Shown here: positions 36,172 to 44,478 of the stretch, in pieces | Layout of the letters: each line of letters opens with the position of its first letter | Position numbering within the stretch: position 1 is the stretch's first letter | DNA from: Labedella populi | Lineage (GTDB): Bacteria; Actinomycetota; Actinomycetes; Actinomycetales; Microbacteriaceae | NCBI RefSeq assembly: GCF_004078655.1 | Contig: NZ_RZNC01000001.1 | Location: 744,001-808,000, forward strand | DNA: 64,000 bases | Direction: 5' to 3' | Translations under genes and position numbers: made by a program | Notes under the pieces: model-generated | Told to the model about the DNA's origin: nothing | The model's database searches: none | Seen by the model: only the letters and a program-made list of their open reading frames with translations

Positions 36172-38960
36172 GCGCGTACCTGCGTTCCTGCGTGTGGAGA
36201 GTGTGTGGACGCATCGGCGGGCGAGCCGCCGGCGTCCGCGAGTCTGTGGGTGATGCCGGGGGCGGGGAGCACGTCGCTCGTGTCGCCGGTGGTCCCGAGG
36301 AGGAGTGCCGTCCGGACGCCCGACCGGGACTCGGCCGTCGCCGTCGCGTGGAGGAGGTCGCGGATGCGGCCGCGCTCGACCGGGTCGGTCACGACGTCGA
36401 CGCCGTCGACCGCGATGACGGAGGGACGCTCGGCGAGGCCGCGGCGCAGCGCGGTCACCGGGTCCACCGAGTTGCCGAGATCCACGTAGCCCGTGCGCGA
36501 GCGGACACCACTCGCGCGCACGGGCAGCGGGAGCCCCGCGACCTTGAGACGGCCGTCCGAGATCTCGAGCCGGCCGGTGAGCGCGAGCAACGCCGCCGAG
36601 ACCTCGTGGGGCGACGAACCGGAGACGACGACCGACTCGCCGACCGGCACCATGAGTGAGAGGTCGTCGAGAATCGCCGCGTCGTCGGTCGCGACGCGCA
36701 CGTCCTGCGCCGCGATCGCGACGTGCTCGCCGCCGAAGTCGCGGAGCGCGAGCTCCTTGTGGATGCCCTCGCCCTCGACGTCGAAGTGGGGGAGCGCGCG
36801 GTCGAGACGCTTCGGGATCCACCACGCGCGCTCGCCGAGCAACGCGAGGATCGCCGGGATGAGCGTCATGCGCACGACGAAGGCGTCGATGAAGACTCCC
36901 GTCGCGAGGCCGAGCGCGATCGGCTTGATGTTCGTGTCGCCCTCGGGGACGAAGGCCGCGAACACCGCGAACATGATGATCGCCGCGGCGGTCACGACCT
37001 TCGCCGAGCCGAGGAAGCCGGTCTCGATCGATCTGCGCGCGTCGCCCGAGTGCACGTAGTCCTCCCGCATCCGTGCCACGAGGAACACCTCGTAGTCCAT
37101 CGCGAGACCGAACAACACACCCATGAGGATGATCGGCATGAAGCTGATCACCGGCCCGGTGTTCGCGACGTGGAGCAGGTCGGCCCCGACGCCGTTCTCG
37201 AACACGAGCGCGACCACGCCGAACGACGCGAGCACCGAGAGCAGGTACCCGAGCGCCGCCGTGACGGGGACCCAGATCGAGCGGAACACCATCGTGAGAA
37301 GGATGAGCGAGAGGCCGACGACGAGGATGCCGAACGGCAGTAGCGCACGACCGAGCAGATCGGAGATGTCGATGCCGACGGCCGTGAAGCCCGTGACCGA
37401 GAGGTCGACGTCGTACTCGTCGAGGAAGTAGTCGTGCATGTCGCGGATCTCCGCGACGAGGGCTTTGGTCTCGACGGAATCGGGCGATCCCTCCGGGATG
37501 ACCTGGATGATGCCCGTGTCGGCCGTCATGTTCGGTGTCGCGAGCGGCACGGCGGCGACGCCGTCGAGGTCTTCGAGCTCCGACTTGAGGTCGTCCATGA
37601 GGCCGAGCGGGTCCGTGCTCTCGACGATCGTCCCCGTCACGATCAGGGGGCCGTTGAACCCCTCACCGAAGTGGTCGGAGACGAGGTCGTATGCGACGCG
37701 TGCCTCGTCGTCCGGCGGGAGAGCGCCCGCATCGGGGAGGGCGAGCCGCAGCCCGGTGGCGGGAAGGGCCAGGAGCGTGACGACGCCGACGACGCCGAGG
37801 ATCGTCACGATGGGCCAGCGGGTCGCTGCGCGGACCCAGCCGCGGAAGAAGCGGTTGGGCTTCGCGGTTCCCTCGTCCTCCATGGCCGCTGGCGGCAGCG
37901 GTTCGCCGTTCGTCTCCGGGATCGCGCGCCGGGCGCGCTTCGAGACGATGCGCGTGCCGACGATGCCGAGGATCGCCGGGATGAGCGTGAGGGAGATGAC
38001 GACGGCGATTCCGACTCCGACGGCGGCTGCGACACCCATGATCGTGAGGAACGGGATGTTCGCGACAGCGAGGCCGACGAGGGCGATGATGACGGTGAGA
38101 CCGGCGAAGATGACCGCCGATCCCGCCGTCGCGACCGACTGCGCGGCAGACTCCTCGGGGTCCATGCCGCGCTTCAGGTTGTCCTGGTGGCGCGAAATGA
38201 TGAACAGGGCGTAATCGATGCCGACCGCGAGACCGAGCATGAGCGCGAGCATGGGCGTGGTCGAGGTCACGGAGCCGAAGGCCGTCGCGATGAAGATGAG
38301 GCACACGGAGATGCCGACCCCGAGGATCGCCGTGAGGAGGGGGATTCCGGCGGCGAGAGCTGACCCGAACGTGATCATGAGCACGACGAGCGCGATCACG
38401 ACCCCGAGGACCTCGGTGAGCGTGAACGCCGGGAACCCCGTGCTGAAGAGCTGTCCGCCGAGTGCCGACTCGGCGCCCTGGGGCAGCGCCTCCGCAAGCG
38501 ACGCCGCCGCGTCCTCAATGTCGGAGCGCGTCCCCTCGGTGATGTCCCCGGCTTCGCCCGTCAGCTGGATCGAGATGATCACGGCGCCCTCGTCATCCGA
38601 AATCGAACCGTCGACGTTTTCGTCGTACGGGGACACGGCGCTGTCCACCTGGCGCAGGTCGTCGAGCTCGGCGATGACGTCTTCGACGGGCTCCCGGACA
38701 TCGTCATCGAGGACGGAGCCACCGTCGGGCGCGACGACGACGATCTGGGCGCTCGCACCGCTCACTTGGGGGAACGTCGCCGCGAGACGGTCGAGAGCCT
38801 CTTGCGACTCGGTTCCGGGGATCGAGATTCCGTTGTCCGTGCCCTGCTGGAAGAGCAGGGCGGACCCACCGGCGAGAGCGAGGACGACGATCCAGATCGT
38901 GACGACGGTCTTGCGCATGCGGAACGCCCAGCGCCCGAGCGAGTACAACAGTGACGACAC
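36168..38960 (-). CDS. MMPL/RND-family transporter with a C-terminal degenerate ABC-ATPase-like domain
   Basis: 930 residues from GTG 38960, which has AGGAGA 4 bp upstream; in-frame starts further upstream fall inside operator palindromes. Two RND halves each show a large loop and a 5-6-segment bundle, with LMLGLAVGIDYALFIISRHQ in the first half and GLAMDYEVFLVARMREDY in the second carrying the proton-relay Asp-Tyr pair. From about residue 742 the sequence turns into an ABC-like domain (ILDDLSLMVPVGESVVVSG, ALTGRLEISDGRLKVAGL), but Walker A is GSSPHEVS with no Gly-Lys, and the LSGGQ signature is absent. It probably exports lipids or drugs with the YhgE protein. Confidence 0.92.
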   Translation of the reverse strand: MSSLLYSLGRWAFRMRKTVVTIWIVVLALAGGSALLFQQGTDNGISIPGTESQEALDRLAATFPQVSGASAQIVVVAPDGGSVLDDDVREPVEDVIAELDDLRQVDSAVSPYDENVDGSISDDEGAVIISIQLTGEAGDITEGTRSDIEDAAASLAEALPQGAESALGGQLFSTGFPAFTLTEVLGVVIALVVLMITFGSALAAGIPLLTAILGVGISVCLIFIATAFGSVTSTTPMLALMLGLAVGIDYALFIISRHQDNLKRGMDPEESAAQSVATAGSAVIFAGLTVIIALVGLAVANIPFLTIMGVAAAVGVGIAVVISLTLIPAILGIVGTRIVSKRARRAIPETNGEPLPPAAMEDEGTAKPNRFFRGWVRAATRWPIVTILGVVGVVTLLALPATGLRLALPDAGALPPDDEARVAYDLVSDHFGEGFNGPLIVTGTIVESTDPLGLMDDLKSELEDLDGVAAVPLATPNMTADTGIIQVIPEGSPDSVETKALVAEIRDMHDYFLDEYDVDLSVTGFTAVGIDISDLLGRALLPFGILVVGLSLILLTMVFRSIWVPVTAALGYLLSVLASFGVVALVFENGVGADLLHVANTGPVISFMPIILMGVLFGLAMDYEVFLVARMREDYVHSGDARRSIETGFLGSAKVVTAAAIIMFAVFAAFVPEGDTNIKPIALGLATGVFIDAFVVRMTLIPAILALLGERAWWIPKRLDRALPHFDVEGEGIHKELALRDFGGEHVAIAAQDVRVATDDAAILDDLSLMVPVGESVVVSGSSPHEVSAALLALTGRLEISDGRLKVAGLPLPVRASGVRSRTGYVDLGNSVDPVTALRRGLAERPSVIAVDGVDVVTDPVERGRIRDLLHATATAESRSGVRTALLLGTTGDTSDVLPAPGITHRLADAGGSPADASTHSPHAGTQVRA

Positions 38961-38992
38961 GCGGTCTCCTGAAGAAGGGATGAGAAGGGATC

Positions 38993-39042
38993 GATACACC
39001 GGCGTATCCGATACATGAATGTATTCGATACACTGGTGTATC
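38993..39042. promoter_or_regulatory. Three phased palindromes between mmpL and tetR (TetR operators)
   Basis: GATACACCGGCGTATC (38993-39008), ATACAT-GA-ATGTAT (39011-39024) and GATACAC-TG-GTGTATC (39027-39042) are palindromes with centres spaced exactly 17 bp apart. They fill the gap between the divergent MMPL and TetR genes, 33 bp before the MMPL start and 26 bp before the TetR start. Together they form a strong candidate operator array for the adjacent TetR protein. Confidence 0.8.
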
Positions 39043-39067
39043 GCAATCCGGCACAGGAAAGGCTCAG

Positions 39068-39733
39068 ATGTCCACAGACGTCGATACCGCGCCCGCCGTC
39101 GGCGACTCCGAGCGCCGCCGCCGTACCCGCGAACGCCTCATGGACGCGGCGTTCGACGTCTTCGCCGAGGCCGGCGTGCACACCGCCTCCGTCGAAGCGA
39201 TCTGCGAACGCGCGGGCTTCTCGCGCGGGGCGTTCTACTCGAACTTCGAGTCGAAGGAGGAGCTCTTCTTCGCCCTCTCCGACCGTGAGGTCGACAAGAC
39301 GCTCGCGCGGGCGACGGACATCGCCCGTGAGGTCTTCCCCGCGAGTGCGCCGAACGGCGAGGACGTCGCGGAGGTCGTGCGCACCATGATCCAGTTCGTC
39401 CGGGGGGAGGCGAACTGGCACCGGATCGTCGCGGAGTACCGCTTGCTCGCGATGCGCAGCGGCGACGTCGCGACGCGATACCTCGACTTCACGCGCCGCC
39501 TCAACGAGCGCGTCGGCGACATGCTCGAGACGATCACGCTGGGCGCCGGCCTGCGGTTCGTCGGTGACATCCGGCTCATCTCGCGCACGCTCATCGCGCT
39601 CTCGAGTGCGATCACCGAGGAGCAGATGCTCGGCGGTCAGTCCACCGACGGAAGAGAAACGGAAGGTGATCCCCTCGACTTCGAGGCGATCGTCGCCTAC
39701 GTCCACCTCGTCACGGAGCCGGCGATCGACTGA
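39068..39733 (+). CDS. TetR-family transcriptional regulator
   Basis: 221 residues, ATG start. The N-terminal HTH reads TRERLMDAAFDVFAEAGVHT, then VEAICERAGFSRGAFYSNFE and SKEELFFALSD, a standard TetR DNA-binding domain. The C-terminal ligand domain has no recognisable family motif. It is divergent from the MMPL-YhgE operon, with the palindrome array between, so it most likely represses that operon and itself and responds to an exported lipid or drug. Confidence 0.93.
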   Translation: MSTDVDTAPAVGDSERRRRTRERLMDAAFDVFAEAGVHTASVEAICERAGFSRGAFYSNFESKEELFFALSDREVDKTLARATDIAREVFPASAPNGEDVAEVVRTMIQFVRGEANWHRIVAEYRLLAMRSGDVATRYLDFTRRLNERVGDMLETITLGAGLRFVGDIRLISRTLIALSSAITEEQMLGGQSTDGRETEGDPLDFEAIVAYVHLVTEPAID

Positions 39734-39823
39734 CGGCGGCCATCGCTCGTCCGCCGTCGCGCGATGTGCACGCCGGTCCGCAACGGGTTCCGCGTCCCGT
39801 CCCGCGCCAATACCGTTGGCGGC

Positions 39824-40027
39824 ATGAGTATCTCGAAAGGCGACACGGTCTCGTGGAACACCTCCCAGGGGGAGACCCACGGGAAGGCGGTCCGGAAGCG
39901 TGTGAGCGACTTCGAGTTCGACGGCCAGACGTTCAAGCCGACGAAGGACGACCCGTACTGGATCGTCGAGTCGGAGAAGTCGGGCAAGCAGGCCGCGCAC
40001 AAGGAGTCGTCGCTCACGAGGGAGTGA
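39824..40027 (+). CDS. DUF2945 (hypervirulence-associated TUDOR-like) small protein
   Basis: 67 residues from ATG 39824 (GGCGGC upstream, no strong Shine-Dalgarno); an upstream ATG in frame at 39764 is less likely. The family pattern is clear: KGDTVSWNTSQGETHGKAV, KPTKDDPYWIVESEKSGKQA and AAHKESSLT. The domain is a small SH3/TUDOR-like barrel of unknown role, common in soil bacteria. It converges on dps with a hairpin between. Confidence 0.88.
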   Translation: MSISKGDTVSWNTSQGETHGKAVRKRVSDFEFDGQTFKPTKDDPYWIVESEKSGKQAAHKESSLTRE

Positions 40028-40055
40028 TCCGTCCGGCCGTCCCCTCGACGCGAAA

Positions 40056-40105
40056 GTGCGGGCTTCGGTCGCCATTCCGTGAGGAACGACGACCGAAACC
40101 CGCAC
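40056..40105. terminator. Hairpin between convergent DUF2945 and dps genes
   Basis: Arms 40056-40071 (GTGCGGGCTTCGGTCG) and 40090-40105 pair over 16 bp with one C/A-type mismatch, around an 18-nt loop that itself can pair (TTCC/GGAA). The location between two stops supports a bidirectional terminator. There is no U-tract. Confidence 0.65.
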
Positions 40106-40123
40106 GTCGGGGGTGGGGAACGG

Positions 40124-40669
40124 CTAGCTCACGCGCTTGGCGACGCGGTTCTCCGCTCCGACCATCCACGCGTACTGCTCGAGCTTCTCGATGATGCCGT
40201 GCAGGATGTCGGCGCTCGTCGGGTCGTTCTCGTCGACGGTGTCGTGCACCTCGCGCATCGTGCCGACGACGGCCTCGAGTCGCTGGACGACGAGGTCGAC
40301 GGTCTCGGCGGTGTCGATCTCACCGTGAGGGAACTCGGGAAGCGTCGTCGTCGCCGACACGGTGTCGCTGCGGCCGTCCGGGACGGCGTGCAGCGCTCGC
40401 AGTCGCTCGGCTACCTCGTCGCTGAACTCGCGGGCGGCCTCGATGATCTCGTCGAGCTGGAGGTGCAGGTCCCGGAAGTTCTTCCCCACGACGTTCCAGT
40501 GCGCCTGCTTGCCCTGGAGGTGGAGCTCGATCAGGTCGACGAGCACGGCCTGCATGCAGTCGGTGAGCTCCTTCGAGGCGACGAATCCCTTCTCGGCGTT
40601 CTGACGGCGGGTCTTCTTGCCGCCGGCGTCTGCGGGAGCGGTGGTCGTGCGTTCGAGAGTGTCGGTCAT
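40124..40669 (-). CDS. dps: Dps ferritin-like DNA-protection protein
   Basis: 181 residues. The intersubunit ferroxidase ligands fit the Dps spacing exactly: His57 (KQAHWNVVG), His69 and Asp73 (DLHLQLDEI), Asp84 and Glu88 (SDEVAERL). It oxidises and stores iron as a dodecamer and protects DNA from peroxide. The N-terminal 30 residues are basic and flexible (GGKKTRRQNAEKG), the kind of tail used for DNA binding. ATG start with GGAGAAGAAGG upstream. A single gene, followed on its 3' side by a hairpin. Confidence 0.95.
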   Translation of the reverse strand: MTDTLERTTTAPADAGGKKTRRQNAEKGFVASKELTDCMQAVLVDLIELHLQGKQAHWNVVGKNFRDLHLQLDEIIEAAREFSDEVAERLRALHAVPDGRSDTVSATTTLPEFPHGEIDTAETVDLVVQRLEAVVGTMREVHDTVDENDPTSADILHGIIEKLEQYAWMVGAENRVAKRVS

Positions 40670-40732
40670 TCCTTCTTCTCCTTCGTGCCGCGACGTTCGC
40701 GGCGTCGTTCCGGTGATGGTGGTTCGGGTGGG

Positions 40733-41533
40733 TCAGGTGGTCGCGACGGAGCCGGCGTCCACGCGGTAGTTCGAGCCGTTCACGAACGACGCGAGGTCTG
40801 AGCAGAGGAAGGCGATGACGCTCGCGACCTCCTCGGGACGACCCCGTCGGCCGAGTTCGATGTAGGGACGCTCCTCCTCCAGGAACGACGCGATCGCCTC
40901 GTCGACATCGGTGCCGCGCTGCGCAGCACGCTTCTCCATCATCGCGTCGGTCATCGGCGTGTGGATGAAGGCGGGCGAGACCGCGTTGACGAGCAGTCCC
41001 TCCGCGGCGTAGCTGCGTGAGAGGCCCTTCGCGAACGCGAGCACGCCGGCCTTCGCCGCGCAGTACGGCAACTCGTCGTCGTACGGCTGCACGGCGTCCT
41101 CGCTCGCGATGAGAACGAGTCGGCCCCAACCCCCCGATCGCAGGTCCGGCAGGAATTCGCGGACGAGCCGGACGGGACCCATGAGGTCGGTCTCGATCGT
41201 GTCGACCCAACCGGCGTCGTCGATCTCGTGGAAGAGCCCCTGAGTGCCGGTGATCCCGGAGGACTGCACGAGGATGTCGATCTCGCCGACCGCCTCGCGC
41301 GTCCGCGCGTGCAACGCGGCGAGGTCGTCGACGCTTCGCACGTCGGCGGCGAAGGCGAAGAGCTTCCCGTCGGCGGCTCCGAGTCTCGCCGCTGCGTCGT
41401 CGAGCTTGCCCTGATCCTGGTCCGAGATCACGACAGTGGCACCCTCGGCGAGTAACGTCTGGGCCGTGTGCCACCCGATTCCGGAGTCACCGCCGGTGAT
41501 GAGCGCCGTGCGGCCGCTGATTCCGAGGTCCAT
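40733..41533 (-). CDS. SDR-family oxidoreductase
   Basis: 266 residues from ATG 41533 with AGGAG upstream; an in-frame upstream ATG at 41611 lacks a site. Classical SDR: RTALITGGDSGIGWHTAQTL (TGGxxGIG), VVISDQDQGKLDD with Asp favouring NAD+, SSGITG in place of NNAG, catalytic Ser in VLIASED and YCAAK, and RPEEVASVIAFLCSDLASFV with NGSNYRVDAG at the end. Substrate unknown. Close to the sugar-related genes but with a 127-bp gap to SMP-30, so it may have its own promoter. Confidence 0.9.
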   Translation of the reverse strand: MDLGISGRTALITGGDSGIGWHTAQTLLAEGATVVISDQDQGKLDDAAARLGAADGKLFAFAADVRSVDDLAALHARTREAVGEIDILVQSSGITGTQGLFHEIDDAGWVDTIETDLMGPVRLVREFLPDLRSGGWGRLVLIASEDAVQPYDDELPYCAAKAGVLAFAKGLSRSYAAEGLLVNAVSPAFIHTPMTDAMMEKRAAQRGTDVDEAIASFLEEERPYIELGRRGRPEEVASVIAFLCSDLASFVNGSNYRVDAGSVATT

Positions 41534-41660
41534 TCGACTCCTTCCGTGGACGCAGATCTGCGCCTTCCCCCTACTCTTCTCCGGTCTCGCGGAGAGCGCA
41601 GGGGGTTGCACGTTCAGGAAGGAGGGATCACTCCGTCGGCCTCGTCCCGGGGAACCGTCC

Positions 41661-42530
41661 TCACCCCGCGAAGGCGAACACCGGGCGTCCCGGAACGCCG
41701 ACCTCGAGGGTGAAGATCCCGCCGCTTTCGGGGCTCTCCTTTAGTTCCTCGGGCGAGAGGTTCTCACGAGCGGTTCCGACGAAGAGGGTACGGAGACCGG
41801 CGCCGCCGAGAGTCACGCTCGTGACGTTCGGCGCGGGCACCTCGACGGTGCGGTCGATCGTGCCGTCGGGAGCCCAGCGCACGACGACGCCCTCGCCGTA
41901 GAGACCGTTCCAGAGGTAGCCGTCGACATCCCGCACGATGCCGTCGGACGGGCGGCCCACGAGGAAGGGGGCGCGTTCCGCGAGGGCGCCGCTCCGCGGG
42001 TACGGAGCGCGGAAGACCGTCGAGAGGTTCGTGTCGCCGAGGTACATCTCGCTGCCGTCGTCATTCCACTCGAACGCGTTCGTGGTGCCGAAGCCGCTCG
42101 CGAGCAACTCGACCGAGCCGTCGGGCCGGACGCGGTGGATCTCCGCGACCGGATCGTCGCCGCCCTCGTTCATGCCGCCGACGATGAAGTCGCCGAACGG
42201 GTCGACCTTGCTCTCGTTGACGCGGACCGACTCGGACGCGAGCGGGAGCAGCGCGAGCTCGCGCTCGATCGCGCCGTCGTCGTCGAGGAGCAGGACGCGG
42301 TCGCGGTCGCCCGCGACCACAAAACCGCCGCCGCGTCGCGGCTGTACGGCGGAGACGGGCGGTGGCAACTCGACGACCGTGTCGGCTGACCCGTCGGCGG
42401 GACCGTCGATCGGGCTCACGTGCAGCAGCCCCGCGGCGATGTCGACCCAGCAGATCGCTCGCCGCCCGGCGTCCCAGTAGAGGCTTTCGACGAGTTCGGC
42501 TCCCGTGGCACGGAACGTTCGCATGGTCAT
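41661..42530 (-). CDS. SMP-30/gluconolactonase-family protein
   Basis: 289 residues from ATG 42530 (GAGGAG 8 bp upstream). A six-bladed propeller of the SMP-30/regucalcin/gluconolactonase group: ESLYWDAGRRAICWVDI at the start, VNESKVDPFGDFIVGGM with the conserved Asn and metal-ligand region, TTNAFEWNDDGSEMYLGDT and PSDGIVRDVDGYLWNGLYG carrying the catalytic Asp. Members hydrolyse aldonolactones with a divalent metal. The start overlaps the GH15 stop by 4 bp, so sugar lactone hydrolysis is coupled to glycoside hydrolysis. Confidence 0.92.
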   Translation of the reverse strand: MTMRTFRATGAELVESLYWDAGRRAICWVDIAAGLLHVSPIDGPADGSADTVVELPPPVSAVQPRRGGGFVVAGDRDRVLLLDDDGAIERELALLPLASESVRVNESKVDPFGDFIVGGMNEGGDDPVAEIHRVRPDGSVELLASGFGTTNAFEWNDDGSEMYLGDTNLSTVFRAPYPRSGALAERAPFLVGRPSDGIVRDVDGYLWNGLYGEGVVVRWAPDGTIDRTVEVPAPNVTSVTLGGAGLRTLFVGTARENLSPEELKESPESGGIFTLEVGVPGRPVFAFAG

Positions 42531-44407
42531 CCTGTGGTCTCCTCGATCGTGATGGCGGCGTTGATGAGCGCGAGATGGCTGAGCCCCTGCGGGAGGTTGC
42601 CCCAGAAGTCGCCCGTGTCCGGGTCGATCATCTCGGAGTAGAGTCCGACGTCGTTCGCGAGCGCGATCATGCGCTCCATGAACGCGTGCGCTTCGTCGCT
42701 CCGTCCGACGCAACCGAGAGCGGAGGCGACCCAGAACCCGCACGCGACGAAGGGGAACTCCTCGGACTCGACGCCCGAGTAGCGGTAGGGCGGCCCCGCC
42801 GTCCCGAGCTCGGCGAGGACGGCGTCGATCGTCTTCGACATGCGCTCACCGCGGTCGAAACCACTGGGCGCGTGCAGGAGGACCGACGTATCGAGTTCAT
42901 CGCCGCCCGGGTGCATCGTCCACGCCTGCTTCGTCTCCGACCAGCAGTTCTCCCACACCCATGCGTGGATGCGGTCGCGTTCGGTGCGCCACCGCTCGAC
43001 GCTCCCCGAGAGTGCTCCGACATCGGCGAGGTGCACCGCGGCGTTGAGCGCTTGCCAGCAGCCCATCATCGACGAGGTGTGGCGGCGCAGGTCCGGCAAC
43101 TCCCACATGCCCGAGTCGGGGTGACGCCACAGATCGCACGTGACGTCGGCGACCTGAGCGAGGAGCCGCCGTGTCGGCACGTCGAGGACGTTGCCGCCCG
43201 CGACGTGCTGTCTGGCGATGTCGATGAGGTCCCCGTAGACGCCGAGCTGCAGTTGCGATCCAGCGGGATTGCCGGAGACGACGGGCCCCATGCCGCGCCA
43301 TCCGGGTGCGCTGTGCTCGACGGGCGCCACGGGATCCTCTCCGTGGAGGTCGAAGAACACGCGGAGATGGGCGCCGTCGGACTTCACGGCGTGCAGGATC
43401 CACGACAGAGCCGAGTGCGTCTCTTCGCGGAGCCCGAAGCGCACGAGCGCGCGCGTCGTGTACGCGAGATCCCGCACCCACGCGAACCGGTAGTCCCAGT
43501 TCTTCCCGCCGCCGCGGCTCTCGGGGAGAGAGGTCGTCACGGCCGCGGCGATCGCGCCCGTCTGGCTGTGGATGAGGAGCTTGAGGGCGAGCGCGCTCCG
43601 GTGGACGGATTCGGCCCACGGGCCGTCGTATGCGAAGGTGCGTGACCACTGACGCCACTCCTCGATCGTGCGGTCGACCCGGTGGACGGCCGCCTCCGGA
43701 TCCGCCACATGCAGAGGCTCGTCGAGCGTCCCCGTGATGATGAGCGCGTGGGCCGAACCCTCCGACGTCGCGAACGTGCCGCGTGGCATGCCGTCCCCGT
43801 CCTCACCGGGCTGCCGACCGGGCTCCGGACCCGTCGACTCCTCCGGTCCGTGTCCGGCGCCCGAAACGGCGATCGATGCCCCGTCGACGTGGAGTACGGT
43901 GCACACTGCGCCACCACCACCGCCATCACCACCGCCCTCCTCCGCCTCGGGGTCACGAGCGCCTGACGGCAGATCCTCCACCCACGGCGAGGCCGTCCCG
44001 AGCGCCGTTCCCGGCCGGACGCACCACCGCATCTCGACGGAGCCCGACAGGCCCTCGACGCGGCGGGAGAGTTCCGTCCAAGGAAGGGGACCGGCGACGC
44101 CCGTGACGAGCGCGTCGGTGACGCGCACCCGACCGGTCTCGGTCGTGAAGGTCGTCTCGAGAACGTTGGTCCCCCGCACGTAGCGCCGCGCCGCGCGGAA
44201 CCCGCCGACGGGTCGCAACTCGATCCGGCCGCCCTCCTCCTCGTCGAGGAGTGATGCGAAGACGGGAACGCCGTCGAGCGCCGGTACGGCGAGCCAGTCG
44301 ATGCGGCCGTCGGAGCGCACGAGAGCCGCCGTGCGCCCGTCGCCGATCACGGCGTAGTCACGGAGCGGGGCGTAGTCGTCGGAATCCGATGTCGTACGAG
44401 GCTGCAT
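42527..44407 (-). CDS. Glycoside hydrolase family 15 protein (glucoamylase/trehalase-like)
   Basis: 626 residues, cytosolic (no signal). The N-terminal beta-sandwich begins LRDYAVIGDGRTAALVRSDG-like and the (alpha/alpha)6 catalytic domain contains ESRGGGKNWDYRFAWVRD near residue 300, the GH15 signature, plus DLWRHPDSGMWELPDLRRHT and WTMHPGGDELDTSVLLHAP. Actinobacterial members include trehalases and glucan 1,4-alpha-glucosidases. A Glu/Gly-rich insertion (EAEEGGGDGGGGGAV) lies in the N-terminal domain. Just downstream of an MFS sugar porter and coupled to SMP-30. Confidence 0.92.
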   Translation of the reverse strand: MQPRTTSDSDDYAPLRDYAVIGDGRTAALVRSDGRIDWLAVPALDGVPVFASLLDEEEGGRIELRPVGGFRAARRYVRGTNVLETTFTTETGRVRVTDALVTGVAGPLPWTELSRRVEGLSGSVEMRWCVRPGTALGTASPWVEDLPSGARDPEAEEGGGDGGGGGAVCTVLHVDGASIAVSGAGHGPEESTGPEPGRQPGEDGDGMPRGTFATSEGSAHALIITGTLDEPLHVADPEAAVHRVDRTIEEWRQWSRTFAYDGPWAESVHRSALALKLLIHSQTGAIAAAVTTSLPESRGGGKNWDYRFAWVRDLAYTTRALVRFGLREETHSALSWILHAVKSDGAHLRVFFDLHGEDPVAPVEHSAPGWRGMGPVVSGNPAGSQLQLGVYGDLIDIARQHVAGGNVLDVPTRRLLAQVADVTCDLWRHPDSGMWELPDLRRHTSSMMGCWQALNAAVHLADVGALSGSVERWRTERDRIHAWVWENCWSETKQAWTMHPGGDELDTSVLLHAPSGFDRGERMSKTIDAVLAELGTAGPPYRYSGVESEEFPFVACGFWVASALGCVGRSDEAHAFMERMIALANDVGLYSEMIDPDTGDFWGNLPQGLSHLALINAAITIEETTG

Positions 44408-44478
44408 CCCCTCACCCTAAACACGTGTCGCGGGTCCCGGGAGGAGTTGCGCAGACGGCGCCGACGGGTCAGGTCTCC

